Part shown: positions 16,706 through 25,620 of the stretch, piece after piece
Layout of the letters: each line of letters starts with the position of its first letter
How positions within the stretch are numbered: position 1 is the first letter of the stretch
NCBI RefSeq assembly: GCF_014930365.1
Contig: NZ_JABXWI010000008.1
Span: 124,001 to 188,000 of the forward strand
DNA length: 64,000 nucleotides
Direction: 5' to 3'
Source: Streptomyces caniscabiei
GTDB taxonomy: Bacteria > Actinomycetota > Actinomycetes > Streptomycetales > Streptomycetaceae
Notes under the pieces: model-generated
Database searches by the model: none
What the model was told of the DNA's origin: nothing
The model's input: the letters and a program-made list of their open reading frames with translations, nothing else
Translations under genes and position numbers: made by a program

Positions 16706-17815
16706 ATGGGCGCGTACGGGGAGGAGAACCCCACCGATCCCGGGCTCACCAGCGGTGCTCTGGCCCGCAGGCTGGGCGTGTCGCCGACCACCCTGCGCTC
16801 CTGGGACCGCCGCTACGGCATCGGGCCCGCCGTCCGCGCCGACGGCCGGCACCGGCGCTGGACCCCACGGGACGTCACGGTGGTCGAGACGATGTGCCGG
16901 CTCACCGCAGCGGGAGTGCCACCGGCGGAGGCGGCCCGCGCGGCGAAGGAAGGGGCCGGAGGCCGGATCCCGGAGCGTGGCCCCGATGCCCCCCGGACAC
17001 CGGACGGGGAACGGCCCCGGCCGTCACGCGCACCCGGCCCGCCCGCCCCGGAGGACGTCCGCAGGGAGTGCCGGGGCCTCGCCCGCGCCGCCGTACGCCT
17101 CGACGCCCCGGCGGTGGAGGACCGGCTGGCGGAGGCCGTCGAGCGGTACGGGATCACCACCGCCTGGCAGGAGGTGATGGCGCCGACCCTGCACGCGGTG
17201 GGCCGTAAGTGGGCCTCGTCCGGGGACCGCTACGTCGAGGTCGAGCACCTGCTGTCCTGGCACGTCTCGACCACCCTCCGCCGCCACACCCGGCCGCCCG
17301 CGCCCGGCCACGACACCACCGCGCCCGGCCCCGTCGTCCTCGCCTGTGTGCCCGGCGAGCAGCACACCCTTCCGCTGGAGGCTCTCAACGCGGCCCTCGG
17401 TGAACTCGGCCTGCCCACAAGGATGTTCGGCGCGGCCGTGCCCGTCGAGGCGCTCACCACGGCGGTCGACCGGCTCGGTCCGGCCGCCGTCGTGCTGTGG
17501 GCCCAGGCCCGCTCCACGGCGAGCCTGCCCCTCGCCCGCCATCTCGCCGCCGTGCGCTGGGGCGTCAAGGGCGCCCGCCGGCAGCCGCTCGTCCTGCTCG
17601 GCGGCCCCGGCTGGCACGGACACCCCGCGCCCGGCACCGTGCGGCCGTCGTCGCTGGCCGACGCGGTGGAGCTGCTCTCGGGACCGTACGGACGCGCGGA
17701 ACGGCCCGCCCCGCGTTCCTCGCACACCGGCCGGGCCGATGCGGAACCTCAGGACTCGCGCGCCCGCAGGAACCGCTCCCGTCCCTCCGCCAACTCCACG
17801 ATCGGCTCCGGATAG
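16706..17815 (+). CDS. MerR-family regulator with B12-binding domains (LitR/CarH-like)
   Basis: The 369-aa protein begins with a MerR helix-turn-helix (14-80, SGALARRLGVSPTTLRSWDRRYGI). After a Pro/Arg linker it has a four-helix cobalamin-cap domain (about 115-195) with Trp169 and Glu180-His181, and a Rossmann-like domain with GEQH (217-220), where His220 is the candidate lower cobalt ligand. In CarH/LitR photoreceptors adenosylcobalamin bound here holds a repressor tetramer in the dark. Here the Trp-to-Glu/His spacing is one residue longer and the Gly after GEQH is replaced. Its 3' end overlaps the convergent photolyase gene by 67 bp, a context that supports light-dependent control. Confidence 0.78.
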   Translation: MGAYGEENPTDPGLTSGALARRLGVSPTTLRSWDRRYGIGPAVRADGRHRRWTPRDVTVVETMCRLTAAGVPPAEAARAAKEGAGGRIPERGPDAPRTPDGERPRPSRAPGPPAPEDVRRECRGLARAAVRLDAPAVEDRLAEAVERYGITTAWQEVMAPTLHAVGRKWASSGDRYVEVEHLLSWHVSTTLRRHTRPPAPGHDTTAPGPVVLACVPGEQHTLPLEALNAALGELGLPTRMFGAAVPVEALTTAVDRLGPAAVVLWAQARSTASLPLARHLAAVRWGVKGARRQPLVLLGGPGWHGHPAPGTVRPSSLADAVELLSGPYGRAERPAPRSSHTGRADAEPQDSRARRNRSRPSANSTIGSG

Positions 17816-19110
17816 TCCAGCGCGGCACGGTCGAACCCGCGCAGCTTCCACGGCTCGTGCACCGCCGGACCCGCGACGTCCGCCAACTCCGGTACCCAGC
17901 GCCGTACGTACGCGCCCTCCGGGTCGTACCGCTTGCCCTGGGTGACGGGGTTGAGGATCCGGTTGGGCCGGGTGTCGGTGCCGGTGCCCGCCACCCACTG
18001 CCAGTTGAGCTGGTTGTTGGCCACGTCGCCGTCGACGAGGAGATCCAGGAAGTGCCGGGCGCCCACGCGCCAGTCGACGTACAGGGTCTTGGCCAGGAAG
18101 CTCGAGGTCAGCAGCCGGCCGCGATTGTGCATCCAGCCCTCGTGGCGCAGCTGGCGCATGGCCGCGTCGACCACCGGATAGCCGGTGCGGCCCTCCCGCC
18201 ACGCCTCGACCTCGTCCGGGGCGGAGCGCCAACGGTCGTGCCTGGCCCGGTACTCCACGGTCGCGGCCGCCGGCCGCACGGCCAGCAGCTGGCGGTTGAA
18301 GTCCCGCCACGCGAGCTGCCGCACGAACGCCTCCGCGCCCGGACCGCCCACCTGGCGCGCCCGGTGGACCAGCTCGACGGGGGAGAGGGTGCCGAAGTGC
18401 AGATGGGGCGAGAGCCGTGAGGTCGCGTCGCCCGCCAGGTCGTCGTGCCGGTCCTCGTACGCCGCGATGCCGGACCGCAGCCAGGCGGTGAGCCGTGCGC
18501 GGCCCTCCGTCTCACCGCCGGCCGCCAACGCCGGGGACAGCCCGGACAGCCCCTCCCGCGAGGGCGGCTCCTCCGAGCCGATCCCGTCCGGCACCCGTAC
18601 CGTCCGAGGCGCGGCCAGCGCGTCCCGCAGCCGCTGCCGGGACCAGTGGCCGAAATACGGCGTGAACACCGAGAAGTGGTCCGACGCGGCCGGTGTCACC
18701 GTGCCGGGATCCACGGCCGTCGTCACCGTCTCGTGCACGTGCAGCCGTACGCCCTCGGCCTCCAGGGCGCGCCGCAGCCGCTCCTCGCGCCGCTGGGCGT
18801 ACCCGCCGGCGTCGGCCGCCAGATGCACCTCGTCGGCGTCCGCCTCGGCGGCCACCTTGCACACCTCCGCGACGACGTCGCCGGAGCGCACCACCAGCCG
18901 GCCGCCCCGCTCGCGCAGCCCCGCGTCGAGGTCGCGCAGACAGTCCGCGAGGAACGCGAGCCGGTTGGGCACGGCGAAGCCGGCCGCCGCGACGGCCCGG
19001 TCGCGCACGAACAACGGGACCACCTGCCGCGATCCGTCGAGCGCCGCGCGCAGCGGCGGATGGTCGTGCAGCCGTAGGTCGGAGGTGAACAGGACGACCG
19101 AGACGTTCAT
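17749..19110 (-). CDS. phr: Deoxyribodipyrimidine (CPD) photolyase
   Basis: The 453-aa flavoprotein uses blue light to split cyclobutane pyrimidine dimers. The N-terminal Rossmann antenna domain begins VSVVLFTSDLRLHDHPPL. The C-terminal FAD domain holds FVRQLAWRDFNRQLL, TGYPVVDAAMRQLRHEGWMH, NRGRLLTSSFLAKTLYVDWR and DVANNQLNWQWVAGTGTD, the last containing tryptophans of the electron-transfer region. The C-terminal PNRILNPVTQGKRYDPEGAYVRRWVPEL matches class I photolyases. Length is normal. It converges with and overlaps the LitR-like regulator. Confidence 0.93.
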   Translation of the reverse strand: MNVSVVLFTSDLRLHDHPPLRAALDGSRQVVPLFVRDRAVAAAGFAVPNRLAFLADCLRDLDAGLRERGGRLVVRSGDVVAEVCKVAAEADADEVHLAADAGGYAQRREERLRRALEAEGVRLHVHETVTTAVDPGTVTPAASDHFSVFTPYFGHWSRQRLRDALAAPRTVRVPDGIGSEEPPSREGLSGLSPALAAGGETEGRARLTAWLRSGIAAYEDRHDDLAGDATSRLSPHLHFGTLSPVELVHRARQVGGPGAEAFVRQLAWRDFNRQLLAVRPAAATVEYRARHDRWRSAPDEVEAWREGRTGYPVVDAAMRQLRHEGWMHNRGRLLTSSFLAKTLYVDWRVGARHFLDLLVDGDVANNQLNWQWVAGTGTDTRPNRILNPVTQGKRYDPEGAYVRRWVPELADVAGPAVHEPWKLRGFDRAALDYPEPIVELAEGRERFLRARES

Positions 19111-19265
19111 GGACGGACTCCGGGGAGGGGGAGACGGATCAGATGCTCGCGGGAAGACGGATCAGGTGCTCACGGACATCACTTCCTCCGGCAGGGCGCT
19201 CCCGGATGCGCCAGGGACGCATCGCCGCGCGTTCGGGTGATCGGTACGGCGACTACGCTGACCGC

Positions 19266-19772
19266 GTGGCCACAGTGAACGATCCCGCTCGGCAGCGCGG
19301 CGACGACGGGGGCGGCGCCTCCGGGGCGCCGACCGACCTGCACGCCTTCGCCGTGGCGCTGCGCCGGATGAACGGCGAGATCAACCGGCTGGTGCACGCC
19401 TTCGCGGGCGACCACGGACTGCACGCGACGGACGTGCAGGCCCTCGCGGCGATCCTGGACGCGGAGGCGCCCATGACGCCGAAGCGGCTGCGCGAACACC
19501 TCGGGCTGACCTCCGGCGCGGTCACCGCCTGCGTCGACCGGCTGGAGCGCGCCGGGCACGTGCGCCGGGTCCGCGAGAGCGCCGACCGCCGGGTGGTCCA
19601 CCTGTACTACGCGGCCGACGCGCGAGGCGCCGCGCGCACCTACTTCCGGCCCCTCGCGACGGCGACCGAGGCCGCGCGGTCCCGGTTCACCGCCGAGGAG
19701 CTGGCCGTCGTCCTGCGCTTCCTCGCCGCGATGAACGAGGAGCTGGGCGCGGGCGCCGACCGCCCCCGCTGA
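19266..19772 (+). CDS. MarR-family regulator
   Basis: The 168-aa winged-helix protein has the MarR layout: helix 1 with NGEINRLVHAFAGDHGL, recognition region TPKRLREHLGLTSGAVTACVDRLERAGHV, and wing VRRVRESADRRVVHLYY. It precedes an MMPL transporter gene in the same direction by 121 bp, and a MarR-size palindrome lies between them, so it probably represses the pump until a ligand binds. The start is at one of two in-frame GTGs (19266 or 19275). TACGCT at 19253-19258 would make a nearly leaderless transcript from the first. Confidence 0.85.
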   Translation: MATVNDPARQRGDDGGGASGAPTDLHAFAVALRRMNGEINRLVHAFAGDHGLHATDVQALAAILDAEAPMTPKRLREHLGLTSGAVTACVDRLERAGHVRRVRESADRRVVHLYYAADARGAARTYFRPLATATEAARSRFTAEELAVVLRFLAAMNEELGAGADRPR

Positions 19773-19812
19773 ATCCGGCCCGCATCGGTGCCCTTAGGAT
19801 CGGCCGAAGTAA

Positions 19813-19825
19813 CTCAATCATTGAG
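19813..19825 (+). promoter_or_regulatory. Candidate MarR operator upstream of the MMPL transporter
   Basis: Perfect palindrome CTCAA-TCA-TTGAG in an A/T-rich island between the MarR gene and the transporter. A second half-site-like TTGAGTCA follows at about 19837. Position and symmetry fit an operator for the upstream MarR protein. A weak -35-like TTGAGA overlaps its right half. Confidence 0.55.
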
Positions 19826-19893
19826 ATTGTTTTTCGTTGAGTCATCTGTTTGGGTCACTCGTCGAGGCACCTCCGCCCGGACTCTGGAGCACC

Positions 19894-21960
19894 ATGTCCA
19901 CCACCCCCCGACGCGCCCGTGGGCTCGTCCCCCTCCTGCTGATCGCCGTCTGGCTGGTCGTCGGCGGCGTCCTCGGCCCGTACGCCGGCCGGCTCGGCGA
20001 GGTCGCCACCAACGACCAGGCCGCGTTCCTGCCGCGCAGCGCCGAATCCACCGAGGTCATCACCGCGCAGCGGGCCTTCCGGCAGGACGAGACGCTGGCG
20101 GCGATCGTCGTGTGGACCGGCGACGGACTCGCGGAGCGGCGCGCCCCGGCCGGCCGCCTCCTCGCCTCCCTCGCCGACATCCCCGGGGTCGCCGGCCCGG
20201 TGTCACCCGCGTTCCTGTCGAAGGACGGCCACGCGCTGCAGGGCGTGGTCCCGCTCAGGACCGACCTGGGCGACACGCTGCCCGAGACCCTCGACCGGAT
20301 CCGCGCCGGCGCCGAACGCCTGCCCGGCACCACCGTCCAGCTGGCGGGGCCCGCCGCGAGCCAGGCGGACCTGGCCGACGCCTTCGCCGGCATCGACGGC
20401 CTGCTCCTCGGCGTGGCGCTCCTCACCGTGCTGGTGATCCTGCTGCTCGTCTACCGCAGCGTGCTGCTCCCCCTGGTGATCATCCTCGGCGCGGTGTTCG
20501 CCCTGGGTCTCGCCTGCGCGGTCGTGTACGCCCTCGCCGACCGGGGCGTCGTCCGCGTCGACGGACAGGTCCAGGGCATCCTGTCCATCCTCGTCATCGG
20601 CGCCGCCACCGACTACGCCCTCCTCCTCACCGCCCGCTTCCGCGAGGAACTCACCGACCGCGCCGACCGGGTCACCGCCATGCGGGCCGCGCTGCGGCAG
20701 TCCTGGGGCGCGATCGTGGCCAGCGCCGCGACCGTCGCGCTCGGCCTGCTCGCCCTGCTGCTCAGCGACCTCACCAACAACCGGGCGCTCGGGCCGGTCG
20801 GCGCCATCGGCATCGGCTGCGCCGTCCTCGCCACACTCACCTTCCTGCCCGCCGTCCTCGTCGCCCTCGGCCGCGCCGCCTACTGGCCCGCCCGCCCGGG
20901 CGCCCGCACCGCCTCCGCCCGCGGCGGCGAGGGCGTGTGGCGGCGCGTCGCGGGTCTCGTCGACCGCGCGCCGCGCCGGGTGTGGGCGGTGACCCTGGTC
21001 GTCCTGCTGGCCGGCGCCGCCTTCGCGCCGGCCCTCACCTCCAAGGGCGTCCCCCTCGACGAGACCTTCGTGGGCGACGCCCCGTCCGTCGCCGCCCAGC
21101 AGGCCCTCGGCGAGCACTTTCCCGCGGGCTCCGGCAACCCCGCCGTGGTCGTCGCCGACGCGGGCCGACTCGAACGCGTGCTCGTCGCTGCCCGCGACAC
21201 CGACGGCGTGGCCTCGGCGACGGCCGTCGCCGCATCCGGCCGCCCCGGCGGCGAGCCCCTGGTCGTCGACGGACGCGTCCGGGTCGACGTCACCCTCGAC
21301 GCCGCCGCCGACGGAGACGCCGCGAAGCGCACGGTGGCCCGGCTGCGGACCGCCCTGCACGCCGTGCCCGGCGCGGACGCCCTCGTCGGCGGCTACACCG
21401 CACAGCAGTACGACACCCTGCGCACCGCCGAACGCGACCGCACGCTCATCGTCCCGGTCGTCCTCGCCGTCATCCTCCTCATCCTGGTCGGCCTGCTGCG
21501 CTCGCTGCTGCTGCCGGTCCTGCTGGTCGCCACGGTGGCCCTGAACTTCCTCGCCACGCTGGGCGTCTCCGCGCTCGTCTTCCGGCACGTGTTCGGCTTC
21601 ACCGGGACCGACCCGTCCGTCCCGCTCTACGGGTTCGTCTTCCTGGTGGCGCTCGGCGTCGACTACAACATCTTCCTGATGTCCCGGGTCCGTGAGGAGA
21701 CGCTGCGGCACGGCACGCGCCAGGGCGTGCTGCGCGGGCTGGTCAGCACGGGCGGGGTCATCACCTCCGCGGGCGTGGTCCTCGCCGCGACCTTCGCCGC
21801 GCTCGGCGTGATCCCGCTGGCCTTCCTCGCCCAGATCGCCTTCATCGTGGCCTTCGGCGTCCTCCTGGACACCCTCGTGGTGCGCTCGCTGCTGGTGCCG
21901 GCGCTGGTACGCGACATCGGGGAGCGCGCCTGGTGGCCGGGGAGGGCGGGCCGGTCATGA
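19894..21960 (+). CDS. MMPL-family (RND superfamily) transporter
   Basis: The 688-aa membrane protein has the duplicated RND plan: one N-terminal helix, an extracytoplasmic loop, a helix bundle, then the same again. Each half has the family signature in its second block: GAATDYALLLTARFREEL and ALGVDYNIFLMSRVREET. Relatives export lipids, pigments or antibiotics using the proton gradient. The ATG at 19894 has GGAG four bases upstream. It is probably regulated by the MarR gene just upstream. The stop overlaps the convergent LysR gene by 6 bp. The cargo is unknown. Confidence 0.88.
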   Translation: MSTTPRRARGLVPLLLIAVWLVVGGVLGPYAGRLGEVATNDQAAFLPRSAESTEVITAQRAFRQDETLAAIVVWTGDGLAERRAPAGRLLASLADIPGVAGPVSPAFLSKDGHALQGVVPLRTDLGDTLPETLDRIRAGAERLPGTTVQLAGPAASQADLADAFAGIDGLLLGVALLTVLVILLLVYRSVLLPLVIILGAVFALGLACAVVYALADRGVVRVDGQVQGILSILVIGAATDYALLLTARFREELTDRADRVTAMRAALRQSWGAIVASAATVALGLLALLLSDLTNNRALGPVGAIGIGCAVLATLTFLPAVLVALGRAAYWPARPGARTASARGGEGVWRRVAGLVDRAPRRVWAVTLVVLLAGAAFAPALTSKGVPLDETFVGDAPSVAAQQALGEHFPAGSGNPAVVVADAGRLERVLVAARDTDGVASATAVAASGRPGGEPLVVDGRVRVDVTLDAAADGDAAKRTVARLRTALHAVPGADALVGGYTAQQYDTLRTAERDRTLIVPVVLAVILLILVGLLRSLLLPVLLVATVALNFLATLGVSALVFRHVFGFTGTDPSVPLYGFVFLVALGVDYNIFLMSRVREETLRHGTRQGVLRGLVSTGGVITSAGVVLAATFAALGVIPLAFLAQIAFIVAFGVLLDTLVVRSLLVPALVRDIGERAWWPGRAGRS

Positions 21961-22869
21961 TCCGGCCCGGGCGACCAACTGCCTCGCCCGGCGGACGAAC
22001 GCCTCGTGCAGATCGCGGGCGGCCCGCGGCACGGAGTCGGCCCTGCGCCGCTGGAGCATCAGCAGGACCCGGGTGGTGTCGTCGGTGATCGGCCGGTGCA
22101 CGAGGACGCCACGCCGCTCCAGCGGGTCGCCGACCACGCTGAAGTCCGGCAGGACGGTCGCCCCGAGCCCCTCCGCGACCATCAGCTTGCCCATCTCGGC
22201 GCCGTCGGTGGAGTACGCGAAGGCCGGGTCGCGGCCGGCGAGGAGCCGGTGCACATAACGGTGCATGACATACCCGGAGCGCATACCGATCAGCGGTACG
22301 GCGAGCAGGTCGTCCACCGACACCGCCGCCCGGGCGGCCAGCGGGCTGTCCGGGCGGACCACCACCACGGGCCGTCCCCGCAGCAGTTCGGTGCCCTCGA
22401 ACGCGGCCGGCACGTCGTCACCGTCGAGATGGTTGACCAGCCCCAGATCGAACGACCCCTCCAGCAGCGCCCGTTGGATCTCGCTCTGCTGCGCGCCGAC
22501 CACCTCCACCCGGGTGAGCGGGTGGTCGGCGCGGAAGTCACGGATCACCGGGATCACCAGCGGCACGGTCGCCGCGTTGACCGTGCCCAGGCGGACCGTA
22601 CGGCTGATGCGGTGCTGCTCGCCCGCCGCCGCCCGCAACCGGTCCACCGCGTCCAGCACCCCGACGATGTGCGGCAGCAGCTCCCGGCCCGCGGCGCTCA
22701 TCGTCGCGCCCGACCGCTTGCGCTCCAGCAGATCGACCCCCAGCTCACGCTCCAGATTCCGTACGGTCTCGCTCAACGCGGGCTGCGAGAGCCGTAGTTC
22801 GTCGGCGGCCCGGCGCAACGAACCGAGCCTGGTCACCGCCGTGATGTATTCCAGCTGTTCCGTTCGCAC
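21955..22869 (-). CDS. LysR-family regulator, divergent from the sulfur island
   Basis: The 304-aa protein has a LysR helix-turn-helix at the N-terminus (LEYITAVTRLGSLRRAADELRLSQPALSETVRNLERELGVDLLER) and a type-2 periplasmic-binding-like effector domain (about 90-300). GTG at 22869 gives the canonical LysR N-terminus (RTEQLEYI). A longer version from a GTG at 22920 is possible. It is divergent from the leader peptide and organosulfur genes, so it is a candidate regulator of them (in the manner of CysB/SsuR), but effector and targets are inferred only from position. Confidence 0.83.
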   Translation of the reverse strand: MRTEQLEYITAVTRLGSLRRAADELRLSQPALSETVRNLERELGVDLLERKRSGATMSAAGRELLPHIVGVLDAVDRLRAAAGEQHRISRTVRLGTVNAATVPLVIPVIRDFRADHPLTRVEVVGAQQSEIQRALLEGSFDLGLVNHLDGDDVPAAFEGTELLRGRPVVVVRPDSPLAARAAVSVDDLLAVPLIGMRSGYVMHRYVHRLLAGRDPAFAYSTDGAEMGKLMVAEGLGATVLPDFSVVGDPLERRGVLVHRPITDDTTRVLLMLQRRRADSVPRAARDLHEAFVRRARQLVARAGS

Positions 22870-23006
22870 GGCAGCAGAATGCGCGCCGATTTCCGGCCCG
22901 TTCAAGGGTTTCCCTGTCACACCTTCGTGAAATTCAATGGTCCGGGATACGAGACCGGTCGGGTTCTCCTTGACGGCCGTCGACGACGGCTGCCACGATC
23001 GACGGC

Positions 23007-23090
23007 ATGAACAAGCGACTGGACCTCACGCGGCGACGCCATGTCGACCTCGCGCGCGTCTCCAGCGCCTCCTGTCGCGCCGCGGCCTGA
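23007..23090 (+). CDS. 27-aa Cys-containing leader peptide
   Basis: A short frame, ATG to TGA, encodes MNKRLDLTRRRHVDLARVSS followed by ASCRAAA. Many actinobacterial sulfur operons carry a short peptide with the same RRRHVDL...SS-x-SCR pattern, thought to act by attenuation: stalling at the near-terminal Ser-Cys codons reports scarce cysteine. It lies 129 bp ahead of sfnG, and dyads that could form alternative hairpins lie in between. Only the local sequence and context support translation. No strong ribosome-binding site precedes it, so a leaderless transcript is possible. Confidence 0.7.
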   Translation: MNKRLDLTRRRHVDLARVSSASCRAAA

Positions 23091-23218
23091 TCACCCCTCC
23101 GGGATCCGCCGCGCCTTTCCGCTTTTCCCGGCTTTCCGCCTGAATTCAGCCCTGCCCGCACCCCTGTGTGCCCGCTGAATTCGGCGTGCCCGAAAACATT
23201 TCGCAACAGGAGTTCCGC
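23091..23218 (+). promoter_or_regulatory. Attenuator-like leader region of the organosulfur operon
   Basis: Between the leader peptide and sfnG there are two separate dyads: CCGGGA (about 23099) with TCCCGG (about 23126), and a perfect 9-bp repeat GAATTCAGC (23142-23150) with GCTGAATTC (23174-23182). Ribosome stalling on the leader could change which forms. Neither is followed by a U-tract, so a translational or Rho-linked mechanism is equally possible. Confidence 0.45.
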
Positions 23219-24328
23219 ATGCCTGCCGCGCCCCTGAAATTCGCCTATTGGGTCCCCAACGTCAGCGGGGGACTCGTCACCAGCACGATCGAACAACGCA
23301 CCGACTGGGGGTACGAGTACAACCGCGACCTCGCCGTGCTCGCCGAGAACAACGGTTTCGAGTACGCCCTCAGCCAGGTCCGCTACATGGCCAGCTACGG
23401 CGCCGAGTACCAGCACGAGTCCACCTCCTTCAGCCTCGCCCTGCTCCTCGCGACCGAGCGGCTGAAGGTGATCGCCGCCGTCCACCCCGGACTGTGGCAC
23501 CCCGGTGTGCTCGCCAAGTTCGGCGCCACCGCCGATCACCTGTCGAACGGCCGCTTCGCCGTCAACGTCGTCTCGGGCTGGTTCAAGGGCGAGTTCACCG
23601 CCCTCGGCGAGCCCTGGCTGGAGCACGACGAGCGCTACCGCCGCTCCGAGGAGTTCATTCGCGCCCTCCGCCAGATCTGGACCGAGGACCACACCGAACT
23701 CGCGGGTGACTTCTACCGGTTGCGCGACTTCACCCTCAAGCCCAAACCCCTCAACACCGCCGAACGCCCCCACCCGGAGATCTTCCAGGGCGGCAACTCC
23801 ACCGCCGCCCGCGCCATGGCCGGCAGGGTCTCCGACTGGTACTTCTCCAACGGCAGGGACTTCGACGGAGTCGTCGAGCAGATCGAGGACGTCCGCAAGT
23901 CCGCCGCCGAGGCCGGCCGCGCCGTACCGAGGTTCGGCCTCAACGCCTTCCTCATCGCCCGTGACACCGAGGCCGAGGCCCACGACACCCTGCGGGAGAT
24001 CGTCGCGAGGGCCGACCGGGAGGCCGTCGAGGGATTCGGCGCCGCCGTCAAACAGGCCGGGCAGTCTTCCGCCGACGGCAAGGGCATGTGGCAGGACTCC
24101 TCCTTCGAGGACCTCGTCCAGTACAACGACGGCTTCCGCACCGGCCTCATCGGCACCCCCGAGCACATCGCCGAGCGGATCGTCGCCTACAAGCGGCTCG
24201 GCGTCGACCTCTTCCTTCTCGGCTTCCTGCACTACCACGAGGAGGTCGAGTACTTCGGCCGGCGGGTGCTGCCGCTGGTGCGTGAACTGGAGGCCCAGCT
24301 CCCCGAGTCCGTCCCCGCCCAGGTCTGA
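23219..24328 (+). CDS. sfnG: FMNH2-dependent dimethylsulfone monooxygenase
   Basis: The 369-aa luciferase-like flavin monooxygenase would oxidise dimethylsulfone to methanesulfinate with FMNH2 and O2. Strong SfnG features are LKFAYWVPNVSGGLVTS at the start, GFEYALSQVRYMASYG, FAVNVVSGWFKGEF, HPEIFQGGNSTAARAMAG and the end segment FLLGFLHYHEEVEYFG. The ATG at 23219 has AGGAG seven bases upstream. It is the first structural gene of the island. Reduced flavin would come from the SsuE encoded two genes down. Confidence 0.92.
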   Translation: MPAAPLKFAYWVPNVSGGLVTSTIEQRTDWGYEYNRDLAVLAENNGFEYALSQVRYMASYGAEYQHESTSFSLALLLATERLKVIAAVHPGLWHPGVLAKFGATADHLSNGRFAVNVVSGWFKGEFTALGEPWLEHDERYRRSEEFIRALRQIWTEDHTELAGDFYRLRDFTLKPKPLNTAERPHPEIFQGGNSTAARAMAGRVSDWYFSNGRDFDGVVEQIEDVRKSAAEAGRAVPRFGLNAFLIARDTEAEAHDTLREIVARADREAVEGFGAAVKQAGQSSADGKGMWQDSSFEDLVQYNDGFRTGLIGTPEHIAERIVAYKRLGVDLFLLGFLHYHEEVEYFGRRVLPLVRELEAQLPESVPAQV

Positions 24329-24341
24329 GGAGGCCATCGAC

Positions 24342-25559
24342 ATGAGCACCGCCACCCCCACCGACTGGAAGACCGGACCCGCCCCGCAGACCGCACGGGA
24401 GTGGATCGCCCGCGCCGGTGAGGTCGCCGCCGTCCTCGCCACCGACGCCGCCGAGCGCGAGCGCGCCGGCGCCACCCCGTACGACGAGGTCCGCCTCCTC
24501 AAGGACTCCGGCCTCGTGACCCTGCTCGGCCCCACCGAACACGGCGGCGGAGGCCAGGACTGGACCACCGCCTACCGCGTCGTCCGCGAGGTCGCCAAGG
24601 CCGACGGGTCCATCGGCCAGCTCCTCGGCTACCACTACCTCTGGAACTGGGCCGCCCGGCTGGTCGGCACCCGCGAACAGTGGGAGCACGTCGAGGCCGA
24701 GGCCGCCCGGAACCGCTGGTTCTTCGGCGGGGCCGTCAACCCGCGCGACCAGGACGTCGTGGTCACCGAGGAGGGCGACGACCTCGTCTTCACCGGCCGC
24801 AAGTCCTTCTCCACCGGCAGCAAGGTCTCCGACGTCACCGTCCTCGAAGGCGTCCTGGAGGGCACCGACAGCCACGTCTTCGCGATCGTCCCCTCCGACA
24901 GCGAGGGCCTCACCTTCCACGACGACTGGGACAACATCGGCCAGCGGCTCACCGAGAGCGGCGGCGTCACCCTCGACGGCGTCCGCACCCCCTGGTCCTC
25001 CGCCGCCGGGTACGTCGACAAGGAGTTCCGGCCCCGCACGTACAACACCCTCAACGTCCCCACCATCCAGCTCGTCTTCGTCAACTTCTACCTCGGCATC
25101 GCCGCCGGCGCGCTGGAGACGGCCGCGACCTACACCCGTACCAAGTCCCGGGCATGGCTGCACGGCGGTCACGAGCGGGCGGTCGACGAGCCGTACGTCG
25201 TCGACGTCTACGGTGATCTGACCGCCAAGCTCTGGGCGGTCGAGGCCCTCGCCGACACCGTCGCCGCCGAGGGGCAGCGGCTGCACGACGACCCCGACGC
25301 CGTCACCGAGCGGGCCCGCGGCGACTTCGAGGTCAGGGTGGCCGCCGTCAAGGCCCGCGCCACCGAGGTGGCCCTGGAGGTCGCGACGCGCGTGTTCGAG
25401 GTGACCGGCGCCCGCTCCACCGCCACCTCCGAAGGCCTCGACCGCTTCTGGCGCGACATCCGCACCCACACCCTGCATGACCCCGTCGCCTACAAGCGCC
25501 GCGAGGTCGGCCGCTGGGTCCTCGAAGGCGAACTGCCCGAACCCACCTGGTACTCCTGA
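24342..25559 (+). CDS. DszC-like acyl-CoA-dehydrogenase-fold flavin monooxygenase
   Basis: The 405-aa protein has the acyl-CoA dehydrogenase fold but resembles the DszC/dibenzothiophene monooxygenase-type group, which uses reduced flavin to oxygenate sulfur compounds. Visible segments are KDSGLVTLLGPTEHGGGGQDW, LVFTGRKSFSTGSKVSDVTVLEG (beta domain), and the C-terminal FEVTGARSTATSEGLDRFWRDIRTHTLHDPVAYK, typical of the DszC/SfnB group. AGGAGG precedes the ATG at 24342, 13 bp after sfnG. The exact substrate is unknown; sulfone or sulfinate oxidation fits the neighbours. Confidence 0.85.
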   Translation: MSTATPTDWKTGPAPQTAREWIARAGEVAAVLATDAAERERAGATPYDEVRLLKDSGLVTLLGPTEHGGGGQDWTTAYRVVREVAKADGSIGQLLGYHYLWNWAARLVGTREQWEHVEAEAARNRWFFGGAVNPRDQDVVVTEEGDDLVFTGRKSFSTGSKVSDVTVLEGVLEGTDSHVFAIVPSDSEGLTFHDDWDNIGQRLTESGGVTLDGVRTPWSSAAGYVDKEFRPRTYNTLNVPTIQLVFVNFYLGIAAGALETAATYTRTKSRAWLHGGHERAVDEPYVVDVYGDLTAKLWAVEALADTVAAEGQRLHDDPDAVTERARGDFEVRVAAVKARATEVALEVATRVFEVTGARSTATSEGLDRFWRDIRTHTLHDPVAYKRREVGRWVLEGELPEPTWYS

Positions 25560-25620
25560 CCGCTCCCTTCCGGGGTGCCCGCTCGCGTGGGCACCCCGGG
25601 CTCCCCCAGAAAGAGGACCC

